From: Streptomyces sp. NBC_01306
Lineage (GTDB): Bacteria; Actinomycetota; Actinomycetes; Streptomycetales; Streptomycetaceae
Assembly: GCF_026340465.1 (NCBI RefSeq)
Contig: NZ_JAPEPC010000001.1
Coordinates: forward strand, 3,560,001-3,624,000
DNA: 64,000 nucleotides
Direction: 5' to 3'
Within the stretch, counting starts at the first letter, position 1, and the number at the start of each line of letters is the position of its first letter. This document shows, piece after piece, positions 1 through 7,942 of this stretch. Both the position numbers and the translations under genes were made by a program. Under the pieces are notes generated by a model. That model saw only the letters and a program-made list of their open reading frames with translations. It ran no database searches and had not been told where the DNA came from.

Positions 1-8
1 CTCGGGCC

Positions 9-1400
9 ATGACTTCTTCAGACCCCGTGCCGGATTCGTTCGCGGAACTCCTCCCCGCCACCAGGCGGGCGCTGCTGCACCGCATCGCCGTCGCGCAGTC
101 CGACGGCCGAGTGCCGTCGCTGGTTGCGGCGGTGATGCGGGACAGGCGGATGGTGTGGTCCGGGGCGCGCAGCTGCGTCGACGGCCATGCGCCGGACGCG
201 AACACGCAGTACCGGATCGGCTCGATCACCAAGCCCTTCACCGCGGTTGCGGTGCTGCGCCTGCGGGACGAGGGCCTGCTCGATCTGGCGGACCCGCTGG
301 AGAAGTACGTTCCGGGCACCGGGGTCGGCGAGGTGACGATCGCTCAACTGCTCAGCCACACCGCGGGTCTGGCGGCGGAGACTCCCGGCGCATGGTGGGA
401 GCGGTCGTCGGCCGCGCTGCGTCCCGGTCTTCCGGATCTGCTCGGTGAGCGGCCGCAGCTGCATCCGGCCGGGCGGCGCCACCACTACTCCAACCCCGGA
501 TACGCCCTGCTCGGCGCGGTGGTGGAGGCGCTGCGCGGGGCCGCGTGGGCGGACGTGGTGCAGCGCGAGATCTGCGTACCGCTGGGAATGGACCGTACGA
601 GCGCCCAGCCGCAGGCACCGTATGCCGGTGCGTGGGCGGTTCATCCGTGGGCGGACGCGCTGCTGCCGGAGCCCGCCGAGGACCTGGGGCTGATGGCACC
701 CGCGGGACAACTCTGGTCGACGGCCGCCGATCTGTGCCGCTTCGCCGCCTTCCTGGCGGAGGGCGACGACCGGGTGCTCGGCGCGGAGACCGTACGGGAG
801 ATGCGCGCGCCCGCGGCCGCGCCGGAAGCGGGTGAGTGGGACGGCGGGTACGGCCTCGGCATCCAGCTCGCACAGCGCGACGGCCGGACGCTGGCGGGGC
901 ACACCGGATCGCTGCCGGGGTTCGTGGCCGGACTGTGGGTGAGCGTGGCGGACGGGGTGGCCGCGGTGGCGCTCTCGAACAGCACGTCGGGGGTCGGGCC
1001 GCGGGTGGCCGCCGATCTGATCCGGATCGTGGCGGACGCGGAACCCGCCATTCCGAAGCCCTGGCGCCCGCTGCCGGAGGTCGATCCCGGGCTGCTCGAA
1101 CTGGCGGGCCCCTGGTACTGGGGGACGTCGGTGAGTGGTCTGCGTCTTACGGCGGACGGCGGGATGGAGTTCGGTCCGCTGTCCGGCGGCGGGCGGAGTT
1201 CCCGGTTCCGCGCGGAACGGGACGGCAGTTGGACCGGGCTCGACGGCTACTTCGCGGGGGAGACACTGCGGGTCGTACGGCAGGCCGGCGAGGTGAGCCA
1301 TCTGGATCTGGGCTCGTTCGTCTTCACCCGGCAGCCGTACGACCCGGGGGCGCCGGTGCCGGGAGGCGTGGACGAGGGCGGCTGGCGCGGGCTGCCGTAG
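9..1400 (+). CDS. Class C beta-lactamase-family serine hydrolase
   Basis: A 463-residue member of the serpin-like serine hydrolase / class C beta-lactamase (PBP4*, esterase) superfamily. The active-site SxxK is SITK at residues 72-75, the YxN element is YSN at 160-162 and the KTG-box equivalent is HTG at 298-300, so the full catalytic set is present. HTG in place of KTG is usual for the esterase and D-aminopeptidase branches rather than true lactamases. I see no clear signal peptide, which argues for a cytoplasmic esterase or peptidase over an exported penicillin-binding enzyme. The C-terminal 110 residues form an extra beta-rich domain, as in many of these proteins. The substrate cannot be read from the sequence. 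It converges on the next gene. Confidence 0.85.
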   Translation: MTSSDPVPDSFAELLPATRRALLHRIAVAQSDGRVPSLVAAVMRDRRMVWSGARSCVDGHAPDANTQYRIGSITKPFTAVAVLRLRDEGLLDLADPLEKYVPGTGVGEVTIAQLLSHTAGLAAETPGAWWERSSAALRPGLPDLLGERPQLHPAGRRHHYSNPGYALLGAVVEALRGAAWADVVQREICVPLGMDRTSAQPQAPYAGAWAVHPWADALLPEPAEDLGLMAPAGQLWSTAADLCRFAAFLAEGDDRVLGAETVREMRAPAAAPEAGEWDGGYGLGIQLAQRDGRTLAGHTGSLPGFVAGLWVSVADGVAAVALSNSTSGVGPRVAADLIRIVADAEPAIPKPWRPLPEVDPGLLELAGPWYWGTSVSGLRLTADGGMEFGPLSGGGRSSRFRAERDGSWTGLDGYFAGETLRVVRQAGEVSHLDLGSFVFTRQPYDPGAPVPGGVDEGGWRGLP

Positions 1401-1409
1401 CGGGCGAGG

Positions 1410-1444
1410 GGCCGGCGTACGGAGGACCGCACGGACCGCCGGCC
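1410..1444. terminator. Bidirectional hairpin between convergent genes
   Basis: GGCCGGCG (1410-1417) pairs perfectly with CGCCGGCC (1437-1444) around a 19-nt loop. It sits exactly between the stop codons of the convergent serine hydrolase and HTH_42 genes. There is no U-run, as is common for Streptomyces terminators. Confidence 0.55.
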
Positions 1445-1454
1445 TTCCGCTTCC

Positions 1455-2618
1455 TCAGCCCGACAGTTCCCGCTCCAGCGGGGTCCGGAACCGTGGTGTG
1501 ATCCGCGCGTCCCCCACCCACTCCGCGAGCCGCGCGGCCTCCGCCCCGACCGCCTCGGCGGCGGCCCGCCCCGGATCTGTCAGCAGGCGCCACACCACCT
1601 CGCCGTCCGCGCGCTGTGCCCAGCCGCCGACGATCCGTCCGTTCCACCAGACGGTCGGGCCGATATTGCCCGCGCGGTCGAAGAGCGCCGGGCGGTGGCC
1701 GGCGTCGAGGTGGAAGGTGCGGTCGGCCCAGCCCATGGCGCTGGGGTCGAGGGAGGGGAGCAGGGCCGCCCACGGTTCGGTGGGCGGCTCGGGAGCGGTG
1801 TCGCCCGGCGCGACGAATCCGCGTGCCCCGTCGTCCATGCACACCTCCTCCGCGCCGACCGCCGTGAGTGCCCTGCGGGTGTCCGTCAGGGTCCACCCCG
1901 TCCACCACTTGAGGTCGGCCTCGGTCGCGGGACCGTAGGAGAGCAGCCAGCGGCGGGCCAGCTCGGCCTTGGCCTCGGGGACCGGCAGGGCGGGCCAGGA
2001 CGTCCCGGCAGTCCAGCGGAACTGGCTCGACGTCCAGGAGCCGCGCGGCCGGTCGCGGCGGATGCGGCCGTCGGCGGCCAGCAGCCGGATGACCCGGGTG
2101 GCGACGCCCTGGACGGCCTCCCACTTCTTTCCCGGGAAGACCGTGATCTTCGTACGGAGAGCGGGAACTGCGGCGGAGAGTTCGCTGCCGGTGCAGGCAC
2201 CGCGTTCGGCGAGCGTGGCCAGGGTGGCGGCCTCGGTCTCGGCCAGCCAGCGTTCGTCCAGGCCGCCGCCGTCCTCCGCGAGGTGTTTGAGGAACGTCCT
2301 GCGCTCCTTGACCGCGATGGCGCGGGCGGTGGACGCGTCGACGCAGGGGGCCACCTCCCGCGACATCGCGAAGAGCGTGTTGCGCAGGGAGAGCAGCCGG
2401 ACCAGGGAGACGTCGTCGTACAGGGCGTGTTCGACGGCGGCGGTGCTCGCCTCGGCCAGCCGTGCGCAGACGGAGAGACTGAGGGTCGCCGCGTCGGTGG
2501 CGTGGAGGGCGACGACGGCGTCGGACGCCTCGACGGGGTCGGCGGCCCGGACGGAGGGCGCGAGGCGGTGGCGCCGGCCGAGGCGGATACGGCGCTGCTC
2601 GTTGCTGATCCGGTGCAT
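1455..2618 (-). CDS. Winged-helix (HTH_42) DNA-binding protein, AlkZ/YcaQ superfamily
   Basis: A 387-residue protein of the HTH_42 winged-helix superfamily, which includes the DNA glycosylases AlkZ and YcaQ. I start it at the ATG giving MHRISNEQRR; the longer reading frame upstream is low-complexity and crosses non-conserved sequence. The N-terminal helix with the signature region reads VALHATDAATLS. In AlkZ/YcaQ the corresponding loop has a Q-x-Q or Q-x-D catalytic motif, which is not visible here, so alkylpurine or crosslink glycosylase activity should not be assumed. The rest of the protein shows the tandem winged-helix and beta-barrel character of the family. It probably acts on DNA in the cytoplasm. 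Its upstream neighbour is a separate GNAT gene 115 bp away. Confidence 0.75.
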   Translation of the reverse strand: MHRISNEQRRIRLGRRHRLAPSVRAADPVEASDAVVALHATDAATLSLSVCARLAEASTAAVEHALYDDVSLVRLLSLRNTLFAMSREVAPCVDASTARAIAVKERRTFLKHLAEDGGGLDERWLAETEAATLATLAERGACTGSELSAAVPALRTKITVFPGKKWEAVQGVATRVIRLLAADGRIRRDRPRGSWTSSQFRWTAGTSWPALPVPEAKAELARRWLLSYGPATEADLKWWTGWTLTDTRRALTAVGAEEVCMDDGARGFVAPGDTAPEPPTEPWAALLPSLDPSAMGWADRTFHLDAGHRPALFDRAGNIGPTVWWNGRIVGGWAQRADGEVVWRLLTDPGRAAAEAVGAEAARLAEWVGDARITPRFRTPLERELSG

Positions 2619-2733
2619 GGCCGGGGCCTTCCCGTTCCGTGGGTCTCCCGCTGGGTGCTGTCTCCCGCTGGGTACTGGCTTCTCTCGCGGTGCCGGTCTT
2701 CTGCTGCTGTCGTGTCCGTCCGGCGCTGCCGGG

Positions 2734-3186
2734 TCAGAGCTGGAGCTTGAAGCCGAGGTGGCTCGCGGTGAAACCGAGCCTCTCGTAGAAGCGGTGGGCA
2801 TCGGTCCGGGTGGCGTCCGATGTCAGCTGGACCAACTGGCAGCCCTGGCTGCGGGATGTGTCGACGGCCCACTCGATGAGCCGGGTGCCGAGACCGCTGC
2901 CGCGCTCGTCGCTGTGGATGCGTACACCCTCGATGATGGAGCGGGTGCTGCCCCGCCGGGAGAGCCCTGGGACGACGGTGAGCTGGAGGGTGCCGACGAC
3001 CCGGTCCTCGCGCACCGCGACGACCAGGTGCTGCTGCGGGTCGGCGGCGATCCGCCGGTGCGCCGCGGTGTACGGATCGAGGTCGTCCGGCGACTCACGC
3101 CGGGCGCCGAGCGGGTCGTCGGCCAGCATCGCCACGATGGCGGGGATGTCGGTCTCGTGCGCGGGGCGGATCTCCAGGTCGCTCAT
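2734..3186 (-). CDS. GNAT family N-acetyltransferase
   Basis: A 150-residue single-domain GNAT acetyltransferase. The N-terminus (IRPAHETDIPAIVAML) is the typical GNAT beta1-alpha1 start. Motif A, the acetyl-CoA pyrophosphate loop, is RGSGLGTRLIEWA near residues 98-110, followed by an aromatic motif B region (AHRFYERLGF) near 131-140. The length matches minimal GNAT enzymes. The ATG start at 3186 is followed closely by the family N-terminus. The acyl acceptor cannot be predicted: small-molecule amines, antibiotics and peptide N-termini are all possible. Confidence 0.85.
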   Translation of the reverse strand: MSDLEIRPAHETDIPAIVAMLADDPLGARRESPDDLDPYTAAHRRIAADPQQHLVVAVREDRVVGTLQLTVVPGLSRRGSTRSIIEGVRIHSDERGSGLGTRLIEWAVDTSRSQGCQLVQLTSDATRTDAHRFYERLGFTASHLGFKLQL

Positions 3187-3234
3187 GGTGCGCAGAGTAC
3201 GCGGGCCCGGGTGGCGGCAGAGCGCCCGGCCGGA

Positions 3235-3693
3235 TCAGGCCGGCTGGTTGAGTTCTTCGACCGCGCGCACGAGCGGGGCCAGCTCCGGGTCGGTAGCGGC
3301 TTCGTCGAGAGCCTCGCGCAGTGCGGCGGCGTTGGTGGGACGGGCCTCCTCCAGGAGCGCGAGACCGGCTTCGGTGACATCGGTGTAGATGCCGCGGCGG
3401 TCGGTGTCGCAGAGGTAGCGCGTGAGCAGTCCGCGGTCCTCCTGGCGGGTGACGAGGCGGGTGGTGGCGCTCTGGCTGAGGACCACGGCGTCGGCGACCT
3501 GCTTCATCTGGAGATGGCCACCGGGGCCGTCGTGCTGACGGCTGAGGGTGTCGAGGAGTGAGTACTCGCGCACGCTGAGCCCGTGGCCCCGCTGGAGGGC
3601 CTTTTCCACCTGGGCCTCGATGCGGCCGTGCAGCAGGGAGAGCGCGCACCAGCCCTGGGAGAGAGCGGTGAGCGCGGGGTCGGTCGCTGCCAT
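3235..3693 (-). CDS. MarR family transcriptional regulator
   Basis: A 152-residue MarR-type winged-helix repressor. The ATG at 3693 gives MAATDPALTALSQGW; the longer frame to 3798 runs through the divergent promoter and is rejected. The winged helix spans roughly residues 45-110 (LSVREYSLLDTLS, then VVLSQSATTRLVTRQEDRGLL), and the dimerisation helices are at both ends. It is divergently transcribed from an MFS efflux gene starting at 3890. That is the classical MarR-efflux arrangement, so it most likely represses both genes until a drug-like ligand binds. Repeat elements suited to an operator lie between them (3773-3850). Confidence 0.9.
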   Translation of the reverse strand: MAATDPALTALSQGWCALSLLHGRIEAQVEKALQRGHGLSVREYSLLDTLSRQHDGPGGHLQMKQVADAVVLSQSATTRLVTRQEDRGLLTRYLCDTDRRGIYTDVTEAGLALLEEARPTNAAALREALDEAATDPELAPLVRAVEELNQPA

Positions 3694-3772
3694 GAGTGGT
3701 CTCCTCCGTCGTCCGCACCGCCGTCTGCTGCTGAACCAGGCACCAGGATAGGGCACGATCCGAGATAGTCCG

Positions 3773-3850
3773 CGCTTGCAATTAATCAGCGTGCGCAATT
3801 ATTGTCTCTGTATGTAAGGCGCTCATGCAAGCAAATGACTCATGCAAGCA
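3773..3850. promoter_or_regulatory. Putative MarR operator region (repeated TGCAAGC element)
   Basis: The divergent marR/MFS intergenic region holds a 12-bp direct repeat CTCATGCAAGCA at 3822-3833 and 3839-3850 (17-bp spacing). Its core TGCAAGC also occurs inverted as GCTTGCA at 3774-3780. A second AT-rich pair (TTGCAATTA, then GCGCAATTAT) lies between. Lower GC here and symmetry around the divergent starts suggest the regulator's binding sites. The assignment to MarR is inferred from position. Confidence 0.5.
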
Positions 3851-3889
3851 GAGGGACATCTCTTGCTTCGTCCCGGAAGGTGAAACCTC

Positions 3890-5230
3890 ATGCCACTCGC
3901 GCTCCTCGCCCTGGCCATTGGGGCGTTCGGCATCGGAACAACCGAGTTCGTGATCATGGGGCTGCTGCCGCAGGTCGCGGACTCCTTCCAGGTCTCGATC
4001 CCCACGGCCGGGTTCCTGGTCACCGGTTACGCGCTGGGGGTGGTCGCCGGAGCCCCGCTCATGACCGTCCTCGGCACCCGCGTGCCTCGCAAGAAGATGC
4101 TGATGCTGCTGATGGGGCTGTTCATCATCGGCAATGTGGTCTCCGCGACCGCCCCGGTGTTCGGCGTGATGCTCGCCGGGCGGATCGTCGCCTCGTTCGC
4201 ACACGGCGCGTTCTTCGGCATCGGCTCGGTCGTGGCCGCAGGTCTGGTGGCACCGCAGAAGAAGGCGGGCGCCATCGCGATGATGTTCACCGGGCTGACC
4301 CTGGCCAATGTCATCGGTGTGCCGCTGGGCACTCTCATCGGCCAGGACATCGGCTGGCGGCTGACGTTCCTGCTCGTCGCCGGGCTCGGCATCGTCGGAC
4401 TGCTGGGCGTCGCCAAGCTCGTACCGGAGCAACCCAGGCCTACGGGTGTCCGGCTGCGGCATGAGGTCGCCGCCTTCCGCAATGTGCAGGTACTGCTCGC
4501 GATGGCGATGACGGTTCTCGGCTTCGGCGGGGTTTTCGCCGCGATCACCTACATCTCGCCGATGATGACCTCCGTCGCCGGATTCTCCGAGGCCGGTGTC
4601 ACCTGGCTACTGGTGCTCTTCGGCCTCGGTATGGTCAGCGGCAACCTGATCGGCGGCCGCTTCGCCGACCGCGCGCTGATGCCGATGCTGTACGTGTCGC
4701 TGGGCGGGCTGGCCCTGGTTCTGGCGCTGTTCACGCTCACCGCGCACGACCGGATCGCCGCGGCGGTCACGATCTTCCTGATCGGCGGGCTCGGGTTCGC
4801 GACCGTTCCGCCGCTGCAGAAGAGGGTGCTCGACCATGCGTCGGGGGCGCCGACGCTGGCCTCCGCCGTCAACATCGGAGCCTTCAACCTCGGTAACGCG
4901 CTCTCCGCGTGGCTCGGCGGGATCGTCATCGCCGCGGGGCTCGGCTACACCGCCCCCAACTGGGTGGGAGCTGTCCTTGCCGCGTCCGCGCTGGTCCTCG
5001 CTCTGGTCTCCAGCGCGCTGGAGCGGCGGAGCGGGTCGACGGGCCCGGCCGGGCCGGTGGGCCGGATCGTGACGGGGACGCCGTCAGCCGAACCGACGCC
5101 GTCAGCCGAACCGACGCCGCAGGCCGAACCGGTGCCGCAGGCTGAATCGACGCCGTCAGCCGAACCGACGTCGTCAGCCGCAGAGGCACCGCGGGCCGGG
5201 CGGGCCCCGGAAGTGCCTGCGATCCGCTGA
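3890..5230 (+). CDS. MFS efflux transporter (arabinose-efflux/DHA1-like)
   Basis: A 446-residue 12-helix major facilitator permease of the drug/sugar-efflux (AraJ/PbuE/YdhP) group. The opening helix ends in GTTEFVIMGLLP, a hallmark of this family. Motif A-like loop 2-3 reads GTRVPRKKMLMLLM, and helix 5 has the motif C-like stretch GVPLGTLIGQDIGWR. Helices end near residue 390; the rest is a soluble tail made of SAEPTP-like hexapeptide repeats, unusual for the family and probably disordered. The ATG at 3890 is preceded by GGAAGGTGAAAC. It likely exports a small molecule sensed by the divergent MarR protein. Confidence 0.88.
   Translation: MPLALLALAIGAFGIGTTEFVIMGLLPQVADSFQVSIPTAGFLVTGYALGVVAGAPLMTVLGTRVPRKKMLMLLMGLFIIGNVVSATAPVFGVMLAGRIVASFAHGAFFGIGSVVAAGLVAPQKKAGAIAMMFTGLTLANVIGVPLGTLIGQDIGWRLTFLLVAGLGIVGLLGVAKLVPEQPRPTGVRLRHEVAAFRNVQVLLAMAMTVLGFGGVFAAITYISPMMTSVAGFSEAGVTWLLVLFGLGMVSGNLIGGRFADRALMPMLYVSLGGLALVLALFTLTAHDRIAAAVTIFLIGGLGFATVPPLQKRVLDHASGAPTLASAVNIGAFNLGNALSAWLGGIVIAAGLGYTAPNWVGAVLAASALVLALVSSALERRSGSTGPAGPVGRIVTGTPSAEPTPSAEPTPQAEPVPQAESTPSAEPTSSAAEAPRAGRAPEVPAIR
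5081..5170 (+). repeat. 18-bp tandem repeat (5 copies) encoding the MFS tail
   Basis: Five consecutive 18-bp units based on CCGTCAGCCGAACCGACG run from 5081 to 5170 (units 1, 2 and 5 identical; 3 and 4 diverged), followed by a partial unit. Each encodes six residues of the SAEPTP/QAEPVP type, so expansion or contraction keeps the reading frame. Confidence 0.9.
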
Positions 5231-5269
5231 ACGGCGCCCCGATCCGCCCGGCGCAAACGCTGCCGGCGG

Positions 5270-6124
5270 TCAGCCCGCCGCGACCGTCAGGGGCGTGAAG
5301 CGGCGGGTCCAGTCGCCCGGCAGGTCCGGGATCTCCCGCGTCATCACGGTGTTGAAGCTCGCCGACTCCATCCCGCCGGCCTTGGCCCAGTCCAGGAGTT
5401 CCGCATGGCGTACGTCGATGTCGGCGCGCAGCGGGCGGTCGGTGCCCGCCGCGAGTGAGGCGATCAGGGCTTGCGCGGACGCGGTGTCTCGGGCGATCAG
5501 CGGTCCGACCACCTGGCTGTCCGTGCTGGGCCAGGCTGCCGCATAACCGGTGATGCCATCGGTGTCCTCCACGACGCGCAGTTGGTCGGCGAAGGCGGGC
5601 AACCGCGTGATCATGTGGGTGCGGTCCTCGCCGAACACCTCGTGGTCGATGCGCAGCATCGCGGGCAGATCACCGGCCGTGGCCGGACGGGTGGCCACCG
5701 CGGGTGCCGGGCCCCGGGGGCGGAAGCGGCCGCGGACCATCTCGGCCCGGCCCACGGCACGGAAGCCGAGCTTCTCGTAGAGCGGCCGGCCGAGTTCGGT
5801 GGCGTGCAGAGTCAGCGGCGTGCCGTCGTACTCGGCGATGACATGGCGCATCATCCGCGCCCCGGCACCCTGCCGCGCGTACTCGTCGGCGACCAGGAGC
5901 ATGCCGATGGCGGCCAGCCCCGATCCGTACGCGGTGACGACACACGCGGTCGCCAGCCCCTTGCCTCCGGGGGCGTCGATTCCGTACCCCGTCCCGGCTG
6001 CGAGCAGCAGCCCCCACTTGTGATCGTCGCGCGGCCAGCCGCGGTTCTCCGAGAGATCGGCGCAGGAGGTGAGGTCACCGATGGTCAGGCGGCGGATGGG
6101 CAGCTCGTCGAGGGGTGAGGGCAT
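5270..6124 (-). CDS. GNAT family N-acetyltransferase with C-terminal acyltransferase-like domain
   Basis: A 284-residue protein starting at the ATG giving MPSPLDELPIRRL; the 90-residue upstream extension is discarded because it overlaps the next gene. Residues about 10-130 form a GNAT fold: IRRLTIGDLTSCADL start, VADEYARQGAGARMMRHVI as motif A, and the YEKLGFRAVGR terminal motif. Residues about 135-275 resemble a second, GNAT-derived domain (PATAGDLPAMLRIDHEVFG) of the kind often annotated as acetyltransferase domain 18. It lies 5 bp downstream of the membrane-protein gene ending at 6130, so the two are probably co-transcribed. The acceptor substrate is unknown. Confidence 0.8.
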   Translation of the reverse strand: MPSPLDELPIRRLTIGDLTSCADLSENRGWPRDDHKWGLLLAAGTGYGIDAPGGKGLATACVVTAYGSGLAAIGMLLVADEYARQGAGARMMRHVIAEYDGTPLTLHATELGRPLYEKLGFRAVGRAEMVRGRFRPRGPAPAVATRPATAGDLPAMLRIDHEVFGEDRTHMITRLPAFADQLRVVEDTDGITGYAAAWPSTDSQVVGPLIARDTASAQALIASLAAGTDRPLRADIDVRHAELLDWAKAGGMESASFNTVMTREIPDLPGDWTRRFTPLTVAAG

Positions 6125-6129
6125 GGTGG

Positions 6130-6660
6130 TCAGGCTCGCTGATGGGTGCGTACGCCGTCCACCGGTTTCCGGGATGTTTGCCGCTTGTTCCGGTACGCCC
6201 GGCCGCGTGCGGTCAGGCCCCACGGTTTCAGTACTGAGATGGCTGTCATGAAGAAGTACGCCGTGGAGGCGACAGTGGGGGCGGCGACCAGACTCAGATC
6301 GGGATGCCCGGCTGCGGCAGCCCCGTTGATCTGCGGGCGGAGCGCCAGGGCGGAGGCGGTCAGGGTGACGAGGGTCAGCCAGAACTTGATCCACACCCAG
6401 CGGTAGCGGGCCAGACCCCAGTGAGTGCCGAGGGAGAGCACCACTCCGCTGATCAGAGTGAGCAGGCCGATCGGGATGACCACCCAGTCGCCGAAGACCT
6501 TCATCGACCGGTACGCGGCCTCCGTCATGGGTGCGTCGGCGCAGATGTACGCGGTGACCCCGAGCGCGAGCAGCCCGATGGTCAGGCCCAACCAGCCCAC
6601 CGAGACGGCGACATGGACCACGAGGACACCCCGGCGTACGGAGCGGGTCAGAGGTTTCAC
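6130..6660 (-). CDS. Small integral membrane protein (DUF2269-like)
   Basis: About 176 residues with four predicted membrane spans: near residues 8-32 (LVVHVAVSVGWLGLTIGLLA), 50-75, 83-105 and 125-145. The size and layout resemble DUF2269-type membrane proteins of unknown function. The start is uncertain. The GTG at 6658-6660 (VKPLTRSVRRG) and the GTG three codons upstream (6667-6669) are both in frame, and neither has a strong Shine-Dalgarno sequence. Either way the start region overlaps the perfect parS palindrome at 6654-6667. The gene ends 5 bp before the GNAT gene start, indicating an operon. Confidence 0.7.
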   Translation of the reverse strand: MKPLTRSVRRGVLVVHVAVSVGWLGLTIGLLALGVTAYICADAPMTEAAYRSMKVFGDWVVIPIGLLTLISGVVLSLGTHWGLARYRWVWIKFWLTLVTLTASALALRPQINGAAAAGHPDLSLVAAPTVASTAYFFMTAISVLKPWGLTARGRAYRNKRQTSRKPVDGVRTHQRA

Positions 6661-6667
6661 GTGAAAC
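6654..6667. other. parS centromere-like site (ParB binding)
   Basis: GTTTCACGTGAAAC, a perfect 14-bp palindrome identical to the core of the Streptomyces/Bacillus parS consensus. Streptomyces carry many copies around oriC, which ParB spreads from to segregate chromosomes at sporulation. The central GTG is a possible start codon of the membrane protein transcribed leftward. Confidence 0.9.
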
Positions 6668-6736
6668 ACGGTGCCGCGTATCCGGGGCCAGGGCGTCGGA
6701 CAGGGGGAGTAAGCGGCTGTACTAGCCTCGGCGTAC

Positions 6737-7375
6737 ATGGCGCGCTTGCATCTCTTCGACCTTGACGGAACCCTCATCCGTGGCTCGGCCGCACCGGTGG
6801 AGATATCCCGCCAGCTGGGGCTGCTGGAGGAGATCGGCGTACTGGAGCGGGACCTGGTCTCGGGGCGGATCGGCCCGCCGGAGTACGCGGTGGAGGTGCA
6901 TGCCCTCTGGTCCGGGCTCACCGCGGACCACGTGGCGGCCGCTTTCGACGCCGCGCCGTGGCTCGCAGGGATCCAGGAGGTCTGGCGGGACATCCGAGAG
7001 CGCGGTGACTACTGCGCGGTCATCTCACTTTCGCCCTCGTTCTTCGTGGAGCGGCTGCTCGGCTGGGGCGCACATGCGGCGTACGGCTCACGCTTCCCGG
7101 AGGTGCCGTTCAGCCGGCCGGTGGACCCCTCGGGCATTCTCAGCGCAGCCGCGAAGGTCCGGATCGCGGACCGGCTCTGCACGGAGTTCGCCGTCGGGCG
7201 AGCGGACTGCATCGCCTATGGGGACTCGATGTCGGACGTGGAACTCTTCGGAGCGGTGGCCCGGTCGGTCGCGGTGAACGCGGACAGCCATCTGGCCGGA
7301 CTCGCCACGCACCACTACGCGGGCGGCGATCTGCGCGAGGCCTACGGGCTCGTTGCCGGGACCGACGGGAACTGA
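6737..7375 (+). CDS. HAD-superfamily phosphatase (HAD-IB, SerB-like)
   Basis: A 212-residue haloacid dehalogenase-type phosphatase. Motif I is DLDGT at residues 8-12 with nucleophile D8. Motif II is the serine in AVISLSPSF near 95. The motif III lysine is in AAAKVRIADRL near 137, and motif IV is YGDSMSDVE near 159-167. The cap is the small helical C1 type between residues 20 and 85, as in phosphoserine phosphatase-like HAD-IB members. It is soluble and Mg-dependent by family. The substrate is unknown; phosphoserine is possible but the length and cap are not diagnostic. It is divergent from the parS-linked membrane gene, with 76 bp between the starts. Confidence 0.85.
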   Translation: MARLHLFDLDGTLIRGSAAPVEISRQLGLLEEIGVLERDLVSGRIGPPEYAVEVHALWSGLTADHVAAAFDAAPWLAGIQEVWRDIRERGDYCAVISLSPSFFVERLLGWGAHAAYGSRFPEVPFSRPVDPSGILSAAAKVRIADRLCTEFAVGRADCIAYGDSMSDVELFGAVARSVAVNADSHLAGLATHHYAGGDLREAYGLVAGTDGN

Positions 7376-7399
7376 CCGACCCGGCCCCAGCAGCCGGAC

Positions 7400-7882
7400 T
7401 CATCCAAGGTCTGCGGCCTGGAGCGCCCGGACCCCTTCGATGTTGCCGTCGAGATAGTGCCGCAGTGACAGCGGAACCAGATGGACGACCGCGATCCCGA
7501 CCCGGCTGAAGGGGACCCTGACGATTTCGTACTCGCCGCAGGGTTCCTCCATCTCGGGCCCGTGCCGCAGAGCGGGATCCATCGACGCCAGCCGGCAGAC
7601 GAAGAAGTGCTGCACCTTCACGCCCGCCACCCCGCCGCCTTCCGGGATGTGCTCGACGGTGTCGACGAAGCAGGGCACCACATCGGTGATCTTGGCGCCG
7701 AGTTCCTCGTCGACCTCCCGGTGCAGCGCTTCGACCACGGTGGAGTCCTCGGCCTCCACCCCGCCGCCGGGTGTGACCCAGTACGGCTCCACGCCGGGCT
7801 TGGTCCGCTTGATGAGGATCATGTCGTCGCCGTCGAGGAGCACGGCGCGGGCGGTGCGCTTGACCACTGGACGTTCGGTCAT
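7400..7882 (-). CDS. Nudix hydrolase
   Basis: A 160-residue Nudix protein starting at the ATG giving MTERPVVKRTARAVLL; a 14-residue upstream extension is possible but less likely. The Nudix box is around residues 38-61, ending REVDEELGA, with the metal-binding E-E pair intact. Between the glycines and REV the box appears one residue longer than the canonical spacing. The preceding IKRTKPG...YWVTPGGG segment is standard. The family hydrolyses nucleoside diphosphates linked to other groups, such as NDP-sugars or oxidised nucleotides. The specific substrate is not predictable. No obvious operon partner. Confidence 0.85.
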   Translation of the reverse strand: MTERPVVKRTARAVLLDGDDMILIKRTKPGVEPYWVTPGGGVEAEDSTVVEALHREVDEELGAKITDVVPCFVDTVEHIPEGGGVAGVKVQHFFVCRLASMDPALRHGPEMEEPCGEYEIVRVPFSRVGIAVVHLVPLSLRHYLDGNIEGVRALQAADLG

Positions 7883-7942
7883 GGAAGGAGATTGGCCCGT
7901 GAAACCGGTTCCGAAACGCATCACCTGCCCCGGAACTCCCCC

